Shown piece by piece: positions 16,021-25,316 of a stretch of DNA of 53,068 nt. Position numbers and translations under genes: made by a program. Source of the stretch: an uncultured Bacteroides sp. (GTDB lineage Bacteria; Bacteroidota; Bacteroidia; Bacteroidales; Bacteroidaceae); assembly GCA_944320865.1 (NCBI GenBank), contig CALUJC010000023.1, forward strand, positions 1 through 53,068, read 5' to 3'. How positions within the stretch are numbered: the stretch's first letter is position 1; the number at the start of each line of letters is the position of its first letter. The notes under the pieces were generated by a model. It made no database searches. It saw only the letters and a program-made list of their open reading frames with translations, and was not told where the DNA came from.

Positions 16021-17565
16021 TTATTGCAATGTTTTCAGTAACGAGGTGATGCTCACGCGGTCGGCAATGATGTTGTTCAGCTCGTTGATGGGCACACGCT
16101 CTTGCTGCATGGTGTCGCGGTTGCGCAGGGTGACGCAGTTGTCCTCCAGCGTCTGATGGTCTACCGTCACGCAGTAGGGCGTGCCGATGGCATCCTGGCG
16201 ACGGTAGCGCTTGCCTATGCTGTCCTTCTCGTCATACTGGCAGTGGAAGTGGAACTTCAGGTCGTCTATAATCTCGCGCGCCTTCTCGGGCAGTCCGTCT
16301 TTCTTTACCAGTGGCATTACGGCCAGTTTCACCGGCGCCAAGGCAGCAGGCAACTTCAGCACCACGCGCGTCTCGCCGTTCTCCAGCTTCTCCTCGCAGT
16401 AGGAAGCACACATCACGCTGAGGAACATGCGGTCTACACCGATACTCGTCTCGATGACGTAGGGCGTGTAGCTCTCATTGGTCTCGGGGTCGAAGTACTT
16501 GATGTTCTTGCCGGAATATTTCTCGTGCTGGCTCAAGTCGAAGTTCGTGCGGCTGTGGATGCCTTCCACCTCCTTGAAACCGAAGGGCATGAGGAACTCG
16601 ATGTCGGTAGCGGCATTGGCATAGTGGGCCAGCTTCTCGTGGTCGTGGAAGCGGTAGTGGTCGTCGCCAAAGCCCAGGGCCTTGTGCCACTTCAGGCGGG
16701 TTTCCTTCCACGTCTTGAACCATTCCAGCTCGGTACCCGGCTTCACGAAAAACTGCATCTCCATCTGCTCGAACTCCCTCATGCGGAAGATGAACTGGCG
16801 GGCTACAATCTCATTGCGGAAGGCCTTGCCTATCTGCGCGATGCCGAAGGGAATCTTCATGCGGCCCGTCTTCTGCACGTTCAGGTAGTTCACAAAGATG
16901 CCCTGTGCCGTCTCGGGGCGGAGGTACACCTTCATCGAGCCATCGGCAGTCGAGCCCATCTCGGTGGAGAACATCAGGTTGAACTGGCGCACTTCCGTCC
17001 AGTTCTTCGTGCCGCTGATGGGGCAGACAATTTCCTCGTCCAGAATAATCTGGCGCAGCTCGTTCAAGTCCGGCCCGGCGTTCATGGCCTTGGTGTAGCG
17101 TTCGTGCAAGGCATCGCGCTTGGCCTGGTGCTCCAGCACGCGGGCATTGGTGCTGCGGAACTCTTGTTCGTTGAACGCGTCGCCATACTTCTTGGCAGCC
17201 TTAGCCACCTCCTTGGCAATTTTCTCGTCATACTTGGCAATCTGGTCTTCGATAAGCACGTCTGCACGGTAGCGCTTCTTCGAGTCGCGGTTGTCAATCA
17301 AGGGGTCGTTGAACGCGTCCACGTGCCCGCTGGCCTTCCAGATGGTGGGATGCATGAAGATGGCCGAGTCGATGCCCACGATGTTCTCGTGCAGCAGCAC
17401 CATGCTCTGCCACCAATATTGCTTGATGTTGTTTTTCAGTTCCACGCCGTTCTGACCATAGTCGTACACGGCTCCCAGCCCGTCATAAATCTCGCTGCTG
17501 GGGAATACAAACCCGTATTCCTTGCAGTGCGACACGAGCTTCTTAAAAACGTCTTCTTGTGCCAT
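16021..17565 (-). CDS. glyS: Glycine-tRNA ligase, homodimeric type
   Basis: Charges tRNA-Gly. The 514-residue protein belongs to the class II alpha2 type: motif near YGFVFPSSEIYDGLGAVYDYGQNGVELKNN (start), motif 2 region with RPETAQGIFVNY and FGIAQIGKAFRNE, motif 3 IETSIGVDRMFL, and the C-terminal anticodon-binding domain. The start MAQEDVFKKL at 17565 is chosen over an in-frame ATG at 17616, because the promoter -7 box overlaps that upstream ATG. Confidence 0.96.
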   Translation of the reverse strand: MAQEDVFKKLVSHCKEYGFVFPSSEIYDGLGAVYDYGQNGVELKNNIKQYWWQSMVLLHENIVGIDSAIFMHPTIWKASGHVDAFNDPLIDNRDSKKRYRADVLIEDQIAKYDEKIAKEVAKAAKKYGDAFNEQEFRSTNARVLEHQAKRDALHERYTKAMNAGPDLNELRQIILDEEIVCPISGTKNWTEVRQFNLMFSTEMGSTADGSMKVYLRPETAQGIFVNYLNVQKTGRMKIPFGIAQIGKAFRNEIVARQFIFRMREFEQMEMQFFVKPGTELEWFKTWKETRLKWHKALGFGDDHYRFHDHEKLAHYANAATDIEFLMPFGFKEVEGIHSRTNFDLSQHEKYSGKNIKYFDPETNESYTPYVIETSIGVDRMFLSVMCASYCEEKLENGETRVVLKLPAALAPVKLAVMPLVKKDGLPEKAREIIDDLKFHFHCQYDEKDSIGKRYRRQDAIGTPYCVTVDHQTLEDNCVTLRNRDTMQQERVPINELNNIIADRVSITSLLKTLQ

Positions 17566-17615
17566 TTTCGTTCTATCTAAGTTATAATCAAATCCAATTA
17601 TCAGAAAAAACGCCA

Positions 17616-17623
17616 CAAAGATA
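17616..17623 (-). promoter_or_regulatory. -7 box of the glyS promoter
   Basis: Minus-strand TATCTTTG, 50 bp upstream of the start at 17565. It rules out translation from 17616. Confidence 0.65.
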
Positions 17624-17701
17624 GGGATTTATCTTAGAAGTAAGAGGAGGGAGGGCATTAAAAACTGTTGTATTCCCCCAATTCGTTCTCCGAAGAGCGC
17701 A

Positions 17702-18283
17702 TCAAACCTGCCTATACAATTGCCGCAACATGCCCTCAAACTCTCCAATAGCCTCTACCACTTCGTCTTCATTAAGTTCATCTTGCATGCTTTGCAGGCA
17801 ATAAACGGCATTCCTTCTGCGATTTACCAAGCTCCGTTCATTCAAGTTGAAATATTCAATAGTGTGCGCGCCACGCTCATTTCCGCCGATAGCCTGCAAT
17901 TCTCCCATAAATGTATATTCCAAATAATCGGATGGCACATCAGTGGCCGGATTCAGCAGCTTATCATAATCTGCTTTTCCCTTCACCTGTTTGTCTTTGT
18001 ATTTGGCCCCATAATTTTCAGCATTACATGAAACCAACAAATTACCGTAATTGAAGGTTTCATCAGGAAACAAGTTCCGAGTATGATAATGGTCGATATG
18101 GCATGCCTTATCCTCGCTTATCCGTATTTCTGTATAAGCGCAACAGCCTTGCTGTTCATGTTCTAAGATATATTCTCTCAACTGCGAACGTATTGGTGCT
18201 GTATCTGCCCATTCTTTCGGTTTTTCCTTTTTCAAGAAATCCGTAAAGAAAGCCGGGGCATTCCCCTTTTGTATGTGTTTCAT
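17702..18283 (-). CDS. HNH endonuclease of a Septu-like defence system (PtuB-like)
   Basis: A 193-residue protein of the HNH group found as PtuB and in some retron systems. Visible motif residues: CCAY (47-50), HIDHY (62-66), NYGNLLVSCN (78-87), the His/Asn pattern of a metal-bound HNH fold; the second zinc-type cysteine pair is incomplete. Its ATG overlaps the stop of the ATPase gene by 4 bp, so the two are co-translated. In Septu systems the ATPase senses infection and the nuclease cuts nucleic acid. Codon use is AT-richer than the flanking glyS and esterase genes, suggesting acquisition by transfer. Confidence 0.85.
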   Translation of the reverse strand: MKHIQKGNAPAFFTDFLKKEKPKEWADTAPIRSQLREYILEHEQQGCCAYTEIRISEDKACHIDHYHTRNLFPDETFNYGNLLVSCNAENYGAKYKDKQVKGKADYDKLLNPATDVPSDYLEYTFMGELQAIGGNERGAHTIEYFNLNERSLVNRRRNAVYCLQSMQDELNEDEVVEAIGEFEGMLRQLYRQV

Positions 18284-19317
18284 GACTTCTGCCCTTTCTT
18301 CCGACGAATCATTTCTAAACGGATAAGCGTCAAATCACGATCTGAATATCCCAACAGCGTTTCCAATTCCGCAAGTTCTTGCCTAAAAGCTTCCGTATCG
18401 CAGCGATTTTCCCTCACGGCCATCCGCAATGCCTCCAACCTTCTTTCCACTTCCGGCACTCGTTGCATTGGCACTCCCTGTATTTCATCCAGCACTTTTT
18501 CCACCGTCCATCCGTAAGGTCCGTCTACACAATATTCAGCCTGCACATGCCCTTCTGCATTGCGGGTCAACATGCGTATTTCTTCCCTATAGGCTGATGA
18601 AATGATTTGAGGAGAATGGGTGGCAAGAATGAACTGGCAATCATTAGCCTCGGCACAACGCCTCAGCACCGGCAACAAATAGCCTTGCCAAGAAGGGTGA
18701 AGCGAACTTTCCGGCTCATCCATTAGGATGACACGCCCTTTCATATCGGCTGCAAACAACGGGAACACTTTAGCCAACACCTGTTTTTCTCCATCAGACA
18801 AGCCATCCACACCAAAGGTCTCCCCGTTTCCATTGACAAAAACCAACTGTTTATTTTCATCAATGCCCTTAAAACGCACTTGCAAATGAAAGTCCGCGAA
18901 CACATCATCTATCAGTTTTTGTATTTCCCGATAAGCCTCAAAACTTGTCTTCCCTTCCACGTATACAAACCGATCCACATATCTCAACACCTCACGCTGC
19001 AATTGCCCGGATGCCCGGGATATATCCTCTGTCCCGAAATACGAGATATAATCAAATGCTTGCTTATATTGTTTATACTCACCTATTGTCGGCGGAACAT
19101 GGAACATCTCATCTCCACTATCCGTTAGCACACTTACTGTCCCTGCATGATTCGTTGAGAAGTTTTTAGGCAACAAGTATTTCAATAGCGTGCTTTTCCC
19201 ATTCCCGTTTATTCCGGCAAGCACCACAATAGAAAGCGGGCGACTATCTACACAAAAATCTATATCAAAATCTCGGAACAATTTATAACTATCTATATGA
19301 ACATGTTTCAGCTTCAT
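18280..19317 (-). CDS. AAA/SMC-like ATPase of a Septu-like defence system (PtuA-like)
   Basis: A 345-residue ABC/SMC-type ATPase: Walker A GINGNGKST (35-43), signature LSDGEKQVL (173-181), Walker B VILMDEPESSLHP (196-208) and the switch ATHSPQ (232-237). The short spacer between Walker A and signature and the pairing with an HNH protein fit PtuA; a general OLD/RecF-like ATPase is the broader alternative. It is preceded by its own promoter (19343-19375). No reverse transcriptase or retron RNA is visible nearby. Confidence 0.85.
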   Translation of the reverse strand: MKLKHVHIDSYKLFRDFDIDFCVDSRPLSIVVLAGINGNGKSTLLKYLLPKNFSTNHAGTVSVLTDSGDEMFHVPPTIGEYKQYKQAFDYISYFGTEDISRASGQLQREVLRYVDRFVYVEGKTSFEAYREIQKLIDDVFADFHLQVRFKGIDENKQLVFVNGNGETFGVDGLSDGEKQVLAKVFPLFAADMKGRVILMDEPESSLHPSWQGYLLPVLRRCAEANDCQFILATHSPQIISSAYREEIRMLTRNAEGHVQAEYCVDGPYGWTVEKVLDEIQGVPMQRVPEVERRLEALRMAVRENRCDTEAFRQELAELETLLGYSDRDLTLIRLEMIRRKKGQKS

Positions 19318-19342
19318 CAGGAATACAATTAAGTAGTTTCCG

Positions 19343-19375
19343 CAAAGTTAAGTAAAAAAATAAAGGCGGCGCAAA
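19343..19375 (-). promoter_or_regulatory. Promoter of the Septu-like operon
   Basis: Minus strand: TTTG at 19375-19372, 21-bp spacer, TAACTTTG at 19350-19343, 26 bp before the ATPase start. Confidence 0.7.
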
Positions 19376-19403
19376 AAGCCCCGCCGAAATTGCCTCCATA
19401 CAG

Positions 19404-19436
19404 AAAAATTTGCAGGGACCTCGCGGCCCCTGCAAA
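19404..19436 (-). terminator. Terminator of the utilisation-locus operon
   Basis: TTTGCAGGG (19409-19417) and CCCTGCAAA (19428-19436) form a stem; on the minus strand it is followed by a run of five T (19408-19404). It separates the esterase gene from the Septu promoter. Confidence 0.8.
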
Positions 19437-19493
19437 CCACAAAAATGAGATGCGCCCTTCCAAGCGCCAAGCGAAAAAGTAGATCAATTGTTA

Positions 19494-20702
<1,209 letters not shown>

Positions 20703-20741
20703 TTAATAATATTAATAACTTGTCATGTCCCTTAATGATGC

Positions 20742-21767
20742 CTACCGTGAGGCTGCCGCCGCCAACTTGGCGTTGAAGTCCTCGAACAGCAGGCGAGTAT
20801 CTACCCGCGTGTATACGCGGATGCTACGACCGTCGTGGTTGTAGCGGTAGGAACCGTCCTCGGCTATGGCTGGCGCGGGTAGTACTACGTAGTCCGACGA
20901 GGCAGGGTCAGGGTCAAAGCCCGTCTGCAAGGCTGTGAACAGCACCAGCGGGCTATCGCCCAGAATGTACACCTCACCCATGTGAAAATTGTGCTTGTCC
21001 ATTTCCACCATCATCTCCGTGAGAGAGTTGGATAGATACGCGCCTATCTTGCCACAAGGAGCCACGTAAACCTGCAACTCGGCCAGGCTATAGATGCACT
21101 GGCGGTACACGTTGCGCGGCACCTGCCACAGTCTTATATCGGACTTGTTGAAGACGACGCGCGCCGAGGAAATGCACAGATTCAGATTATACTCCACCGG
21201 TGCATAGTTCGGATACGGCAAGGCACCTGCCTGCACATATTCCTGCCCGCCTATCCACACCAATATGATGCGTTTGCCTATCTCCGGGTTCATCAGCCAC
21301 GCGCTGGCCACAGTAGTCAGCGAGGCGCCGCACACCACGTACAACGGCTTCTCGGGCGTGGCCTTCATAGCTTCTTCCACCAAGAAACGCGCGCCTGGCG
21401 AGTCTTGCGGCGTGTCGGGGTCAGTCATTGCTGTCGGTGAACCGGCATAAACATTGTACTTACCCGTCAGACCCATCGCGTCGAGCACTTCGCGTATCTT
21501 CGCGCACGACACCTCAGCCGCGTTATCGCCCTTACGGACGCTGAATCCACCCGGTACATGCGACCCTATGATACCTCGCACCTCTACTGAGGGCGATAGC
21601 AGGTGATGTACCAGTTGGAACAACCCGTCGGGGTCACCGCAAAAGTCGTTGTCTATCACTACTCTCATACGTTGTGCCGGCACATAAGGCTCTGCAGCAT
21701 GCGCTGTGCCCATGCCGACTATCCAACAAAGCAAGCCCAAAAGCAGGGAGTAAGGAATCTTTTTCAT
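20742..21767 (-). CDS. Secreted nucleoside-hydrolase-fold protein (IUNH-like)
   Basis: A 341-residue protein with a signal peptide (1-24, ending AHAA). The N-terminal metal site of inosine-uridine hydrolases (DTDPGxDD) appears in altered form as DNDFCGDPDG at about 39-48, with GIIGSHV and VCGASLTTVASAW following as in the family. The acidic residues are kept but spacing differs by one, so a changed substrate, for example another furanoside, is possible. It lies between the DUF1593 and esterase genes of the same operon. Confidence 0.75.
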   Translation of the reverse strand: MKKIPYSLLLGLLCWIVGMGTAHAAEPYVPAQRMRVVIDNDFCGDPDGLFQLVHHLLSPSVEVRGIIGSHVPGGFSVRKGDNAAEVSCAKIREVLDAMGLTGKYNVYAGSPTAMTDPDTPQDSPGARFLVEEAMKATPEKPLYVVCGASLTTVASAWLMNPEIGKRIILVWIGGQEYVQAGALPYPNYAPVEYNLNLCISSARVVFNKSDIRLWQVPRNVYRQCIYSLAELQVYVAPCGKIGAYLSNSLTEMMVEMDKHNFHMGEVYILGDSPLVLFTALQTGFDPDPASSDYVVLPAPAIAEDGSYRYNHDGRSIRVYTRVDTRLLFEDFNAKLAAAASR

Positions 21768-21780
21768 AACCTTAAATTAT

Positions 21781-21890
21781 GAGCCTCTCCCCAACCCTCC
21801 CTTGAGGAAAGGAAGGGGAGAAGCATCTTTTTTTTTTACTATAGCTTCATTCATACACCACCGTTCCTTCGAAGGAGAGGCGGAAGGAGA
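21781..21890. other. Intergenic hairpin-rich gap
   Basis: Contains CTCCCC with GGGGAG (about 21785-21822) around a CCCTCCCTTGAGG stretch and then a run of T. It could be a processing or attenuation site between DUF1593 and the IUNH-like gene. Confidence 0.4.
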
Positions 21891-23438
21891 TTATTTCACC
21901 GTCACAATCAGTCTGAGGTAGCGGTTAAGCTGCGGGGTGCCGTTGTCGGTGGCCTCCAGAATGAGGTGGATGGTGTCGCCGGTCTTGGCATCCGTGGGAA
22001 TGGTGAAGGTGGTGTTGGCCGAGGCAGGGTCTTCTACAGCCACCTTGCCCGGATAGGTGCTGGCCGAGGCATAGGGCCACCACTTCACCGTCAGCTTATC
22101 CTGCTTATCGGGGTCGGAGACTTTGTACTTCAGCTTCAGCGTCTCACCCGGCTTGCCGCTCATAGCCAGCGCGCCGTCTATCACGGGGTAGTGGTTGGCA
22201 CCCTTGAAGTCCGGTGCAACCGACCACGCCATGCGAGCGGCCAGGCCGTTCATGATAGGTGCCGTGAAGTCCGGCAGCGGAAAGTGCTCCTTGATGTAGG
22301 CCGTCTGCTCGTCGCGGGGCTTGGCCTTCACCTCATCGGGCAAGGTGGTGCGCCCGCCACACCAGCCGCCATACGTGGGGTCTTCGTGGGCGCGCAGACC
22401 GTTGCCTATCAGGTTGAGGAAGCAGTAGGTGTCGCCCTCGGCCAGGAAAGCGCCATCGGGCTGCAGGAAGGGGAACCACACGTGGTAGCCTTCGGCCTTA
22501 AGCTGCTCCACCGTCTTGCCCGATGTGAGGCCAAAGTAATCCGTCCGGTCGCCCTTCACCATCTGCTTGCCGTCGCCCCACACGCGGTACAGCTCGCCCA
22601 GGGGGCCCTTGCTGCGGATATTCTCCTGCATCCACTCGGGGGAGTAAAACACCTTGTTTTCTTCCGACGCCCGCAACTGCGCGCCATAGGCCAGCCCCAC
22701 GGTGATGCCGCCCATCTCCATGCTCTTGATGTCCGGCCAGAAGGGGTGGATGTAGCGCGCATACGTGTCGTCCTGGTCGCCGGAGAGGGAGAGGATGACT
22801 TTCGTGGAGATTTTCGCCTTCATCTCCTCCCAGCCTTCGCCTTGGCTGTAAATGTCTTCTATCGACTTCAAGGCGCGGGCAATGGTGCTGGCGCCGCCCC
22901 AGGCTTCGATGAACACAGGCCCCGGCTCGTCGTCCAGAATGACCTGCTTGATGAGCTCCGAGCCCGGCGTGTCTTTCGAAAAATCGCCGTCAAACTCCAC
23001 GTTGCCCACACGCACCTTCGATTTCAAGTACTCGGGCGTGGGGTAAGCGGCGTCGTGTACCTTCAGGCAATCGTACACCTTGGCGTAAGCCTCCACCACA
23101 TCGTCGATGAAGCGCTCGTCGGGCGCCCAACGCCAACTCTCCATGGGCGGCAATTCAAGTCCGTCGCCCCGCGAGTATTCGCGCCCGGGCACCCACCACT
23201 TGGTGCCGTGCCCGTCGCCCTTCCAGTGGAACTGGCTGCTGGCATAAATCAATCCCTCCACCCGGTAGTCCGTGCTGAACAGCAGGAAGCGGATAAGCGA
23301 ATTGTTGTCGTCCAGCTCGGGGTCGCAGGTGATGATGACGCGCGGCTTCGTGGCGTCTTCACCCGACGTCTGGGCCTGGAGGCAGGCTGGCATGGCCGCC
23401 ACCAGGCCGGAAAGAAGTAAGCATTTCAGTGTTTTCAT
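21891..23438 (-). CDS. DUF1593 family secreted glycosidase-like protein
   Basis: A 515-residue protein with a signal peptide (1-23). The N-terminal domain has a nucleoside-hydrolase-like metal site, ITCDPELDDNNSLIR (about 36-50), and EAWGGASTIARAL near 178-190. Residues about 425-515 form a beta-sandwich (LKLKYKVSDPDKQDKLTVKWWPY; LILEATDNGTPQL), as in DUF1593/Sde182-like proteins from polysaccharide degraders. With the IUNH-like neighbour it makes two hydrolases of one fold in one operon. The substrate is unknown; furanosidic linkages are an inference. Confidence 0.82.
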   Translation of the reverse strand: MKTLKCLLLSGLVAAMPACLQAQTSGEDATKPRVIITCDPELDDNNSLIRFLLFSTDYRVEGLIYASSQFHWKGDGHGTKWWVPGREYSRGDGLELPPMESWRWAPDERFIDDVVEAYAKVYDCLKVHDAAYPTPEYLKSKVRVGNVEFDGDFSKDTPGSELIKQVILDDEPGPVFIEAWGGASTIARALKSIEDIYSQGEGWEEMKAKISTKVILSLSGDQDDTYARYIHPFWPDIKSMEMGGITVGLAYGAQLRASEENKVFYSPEWMQENIRSKGPLGELYRVWGDGKQMVKGDRTDYFGLTSGKTVEQLKAEGYHVWFPFLQPDGAFLAEGDTYCFLNLIGNGLRAHEDPTYGGWCGGRTTLPDEVKAKPRDEQTAYIKEHFPLPDFTAPIMNGLAARMAWSVAPDFKGANHYPVIDGALAMSGKPGETLKLKYKVSDPDKQDKLTVKWWPYASASTYPGKVAVEDPASANTTFTIPTDAKTGDTIHLILEATDNGTPQLNRYLRLIVTVK

Positions 23439-23510
23439 ATACGTTTTTTATTAAGATGACCAATATGCTTCTACCTACCCGCGCCCTGCTTTGTCCGTTC
23501 TTTTTTCGGT

Positions 23511-23585
23511 CTATAGCGCCGAAGCCGGACCGAACAAGTACCGAATGGGGTACGAACCGGGTACGACTGAGGTGCGGTTCGGGCA
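23511..23585 (+). repeat. 11-bp repeat array 2
   Basis: The core CTATAGCGCCGA (23511-23522) is followed by units of about 11 bp starting 23530, 23541, 23553, 23564 and 23575 with the form CCGAACnnGGTA. The gap between SusD and DUF1593 (23439-23693) holds this array and no gene. The same 12-bp core is at 52469. Confidence 0.8.
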
Positions 23586-23693
23586 GGCAGAAATCCTGTA
23601 AAATCTTTGCACTTCCAGCCAGCAGGCCGGGGCGTAGGAGAAAGCGGCTGCAAGGTACAACATTTCTCCCACGCCTGCAATCAACCTACAAGA

Positions 23694-25295
23694 TTATTCA
23701 TATTCCGGATTTTGCGTGATACTTCCATTGACATTTATCTCTGCGGTGGGGAAAGGAAGCAATTCGTGCTTGCCAGCCTGGAAACCAGCATCGGCATTCT
23801 TTTGGGCAGCCATGTTGACGACTTCCGTGGGAGGGTCTACTATATTGCCTACATCATCCCTCACCCAATCCAGCTGAGGACGTTCCTTGCCACGGTCGGC
23901 CAATACTGTGGCTGCATCGCCCCAACGCACCAAGTCTTGGTAACGGCAGCCTTCCATCCAGAGCTCCAGGCGGCGTTCCTTCTTGATGTCATCCATTGTG
24001 ACGGCAGGTAGCGGTTCAAGGCGTGCACGGCTGCGCACCTTGTTAATGTACTCCAAAGCCTTTCCGGCATCGCCGCCTCCCTGTATGTGTGCCTCGGCTG
24101 CAAACAGCAGTACCTCGGCATAACGCATGGCTCTCAGGTTGTTGGGACAACGCAAGAAATACAGTTGGATGCAGTCGTCATTGTAAGAGCGGTATTTCCA
24201 GCTGAACAGCCCGGCATTGTCGGGCATCACTTGGCCATCGGCCAACGAAACGCCCATCGCCTTGATTTGCTCGTAAGTCTTGATAGAAGCGTTCAGACGA
24301 TAACCGTTTTCACCTTCCTCGGCGACAAAAGCATCATAAGCCTCCTTGGTGGGGTTGAAGAATCCCCAGCCTTGGTTGGTATACACAGAAGCATACGCAC
24401 CTGCCATGTCAAACGAGAGACGGTCGCCACGCCAGTTGGTGTACACCCAAATCATGTCACTCATGTTGTCTACCTGATTGGCATCATACACATAGTTGCT
24501 TTCAAACAGGCTTTCGCAATTGGCTTCACCCTTGGTAGTCTGGATATTCTCAAAATCACTGTACAAGTCGTACTTTCCGCTGCTAATCACTTCGTCCAAA
24601 ACGATAGCCGCGTCACCATAATTGCCTTGGTAAATGTAAGCTTTTCCCAACAAAGCCTGGGCAAACTGCTTGGTGATACGGTAAGTCCAGTCGTTCACTC
24701 CAGCCTTTTCCGTCAGGTGGCCACTGTCAATAGCCTCTGCCAGGTCGGTATTGACCAAATTCCAAAGAGCTTGTTTGTCGCCATTAGGCAATGCGTAATT
24801 CCCCATAGAAAGCACATGGTCTACCAAAGGCGGAGTTCCCCACAGGCTTATCAGCTCTATGTAGGCCATAGCGCGAAATACTTTGGCTTCGGCGCGTGCC
24901 CGAAGCTTGATATCCGAGTCCTCGGCTACGTTTTCCAGTATCATGTTGGCATCATAAATCACATTATACAAGTTCTGATACAAAGTGCCTATGTTGCCAA
25001 AACTTGCATCAAAGCGATAGGTCGTCAGCAGATAACCACTGGCTGCATCCCAACTTTCACCTCCGGAATAGCAGTCATCCGAAAGCAGGTTTTTGAGCCA
25101 GAAAGCCGGCTGATAAGTGGTTTTCCACTCATTGTAACAAGCGATGACGGCTTCTTCGGCATCGGCATCTGTTTTATAAAAATTGTCGACATTGGTCACG
25201 CCATGCTGCCCTATGTCCAGCTTATCAACGCAAGCCGTTGTACAAAGCAGGCAAACGCCCAAAAACAAACTTGACAAAATATATTTCGTTTTCAT
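23694..25295 (-). CDS. SusD-like glycan-binding lipoprotein
   Basis: A 533-residue lipoprotein (lipobox CTTAC, Cys at about 22). The tetratricopeptide-like helices begin with ADAEEAVIACYNEW and the C-terminal SusD pattern is clear: RCPNNLRAMRYAEVLLFAAEAHIQGG, ALEYINKVRSRARLEPLP and KKERRLELWMEGCRYQDLVRWGDA. It sits on the cell surface and hands ligand to the SusC-like porin encoded 21 bp upstream. The pair defines the locus as a Bacteroidota utilisation locus. Confidence 0.95.
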   Translation of the reverse strand: MKTKYILSSLFLGVCLLCTTACVDKLDIGQHGVTNVDNFYKTDADAEEAVIACYNEWKTTYQPAFWLKNLLSDDCYSGGESWDAASGYLLTTYRFDASFGNIGTLYQNLYNVIYDANMILENVAEDSDIKLRARAEAKVFRAMAYIELISLWGTPPLVDHVLSMGNYALPNGDKQALWNLVNTDLAEAIDSGHLTEKAGVNDWTYRITKQFAQALLGKAYIYQGNYGDAAIVLDEVISSGKYDLYSDFENIQTTKGEANCESLFESNYVYDANQVDNMSDMIWVYTNWRGDRLSFDMAGAYASVYTNQGWGFFNPTKEAYDAFVAEEGENGYRLNASIKTYEQIKAMGVSLADGQVMPDNAGLFSWKYRSYNDDCIQLYFLRCPNNLRAMRYAEVLLFAAEAHIQGGGDAGKALEYINKVRSRARLEPLPAVTMDDIKKERRLELWMEGCRYQDLVRWGDAATVLADRGKERPQLDWVRDDVGNIVDPPTEVVNMAAQKNADAGFQAGKHELLPFPTAEINVNGSITQNPEYE

Positions 25296-25316
25296 ACTAC
25301 GTATTAATTTAAAGGA

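Noticed and set aside
16102-17580. Long open frame on the plus strand opposite glyS
   Set aside because: It is the shadow of glyS codon bias; the product shows no domain, and glyS is certain.
17702-19317. Retron defence system
   Set aside because: The HNH family also occurs with retrons, but no reverse transcriptase or msr-msd-like RNA is found in the flanking sequence.
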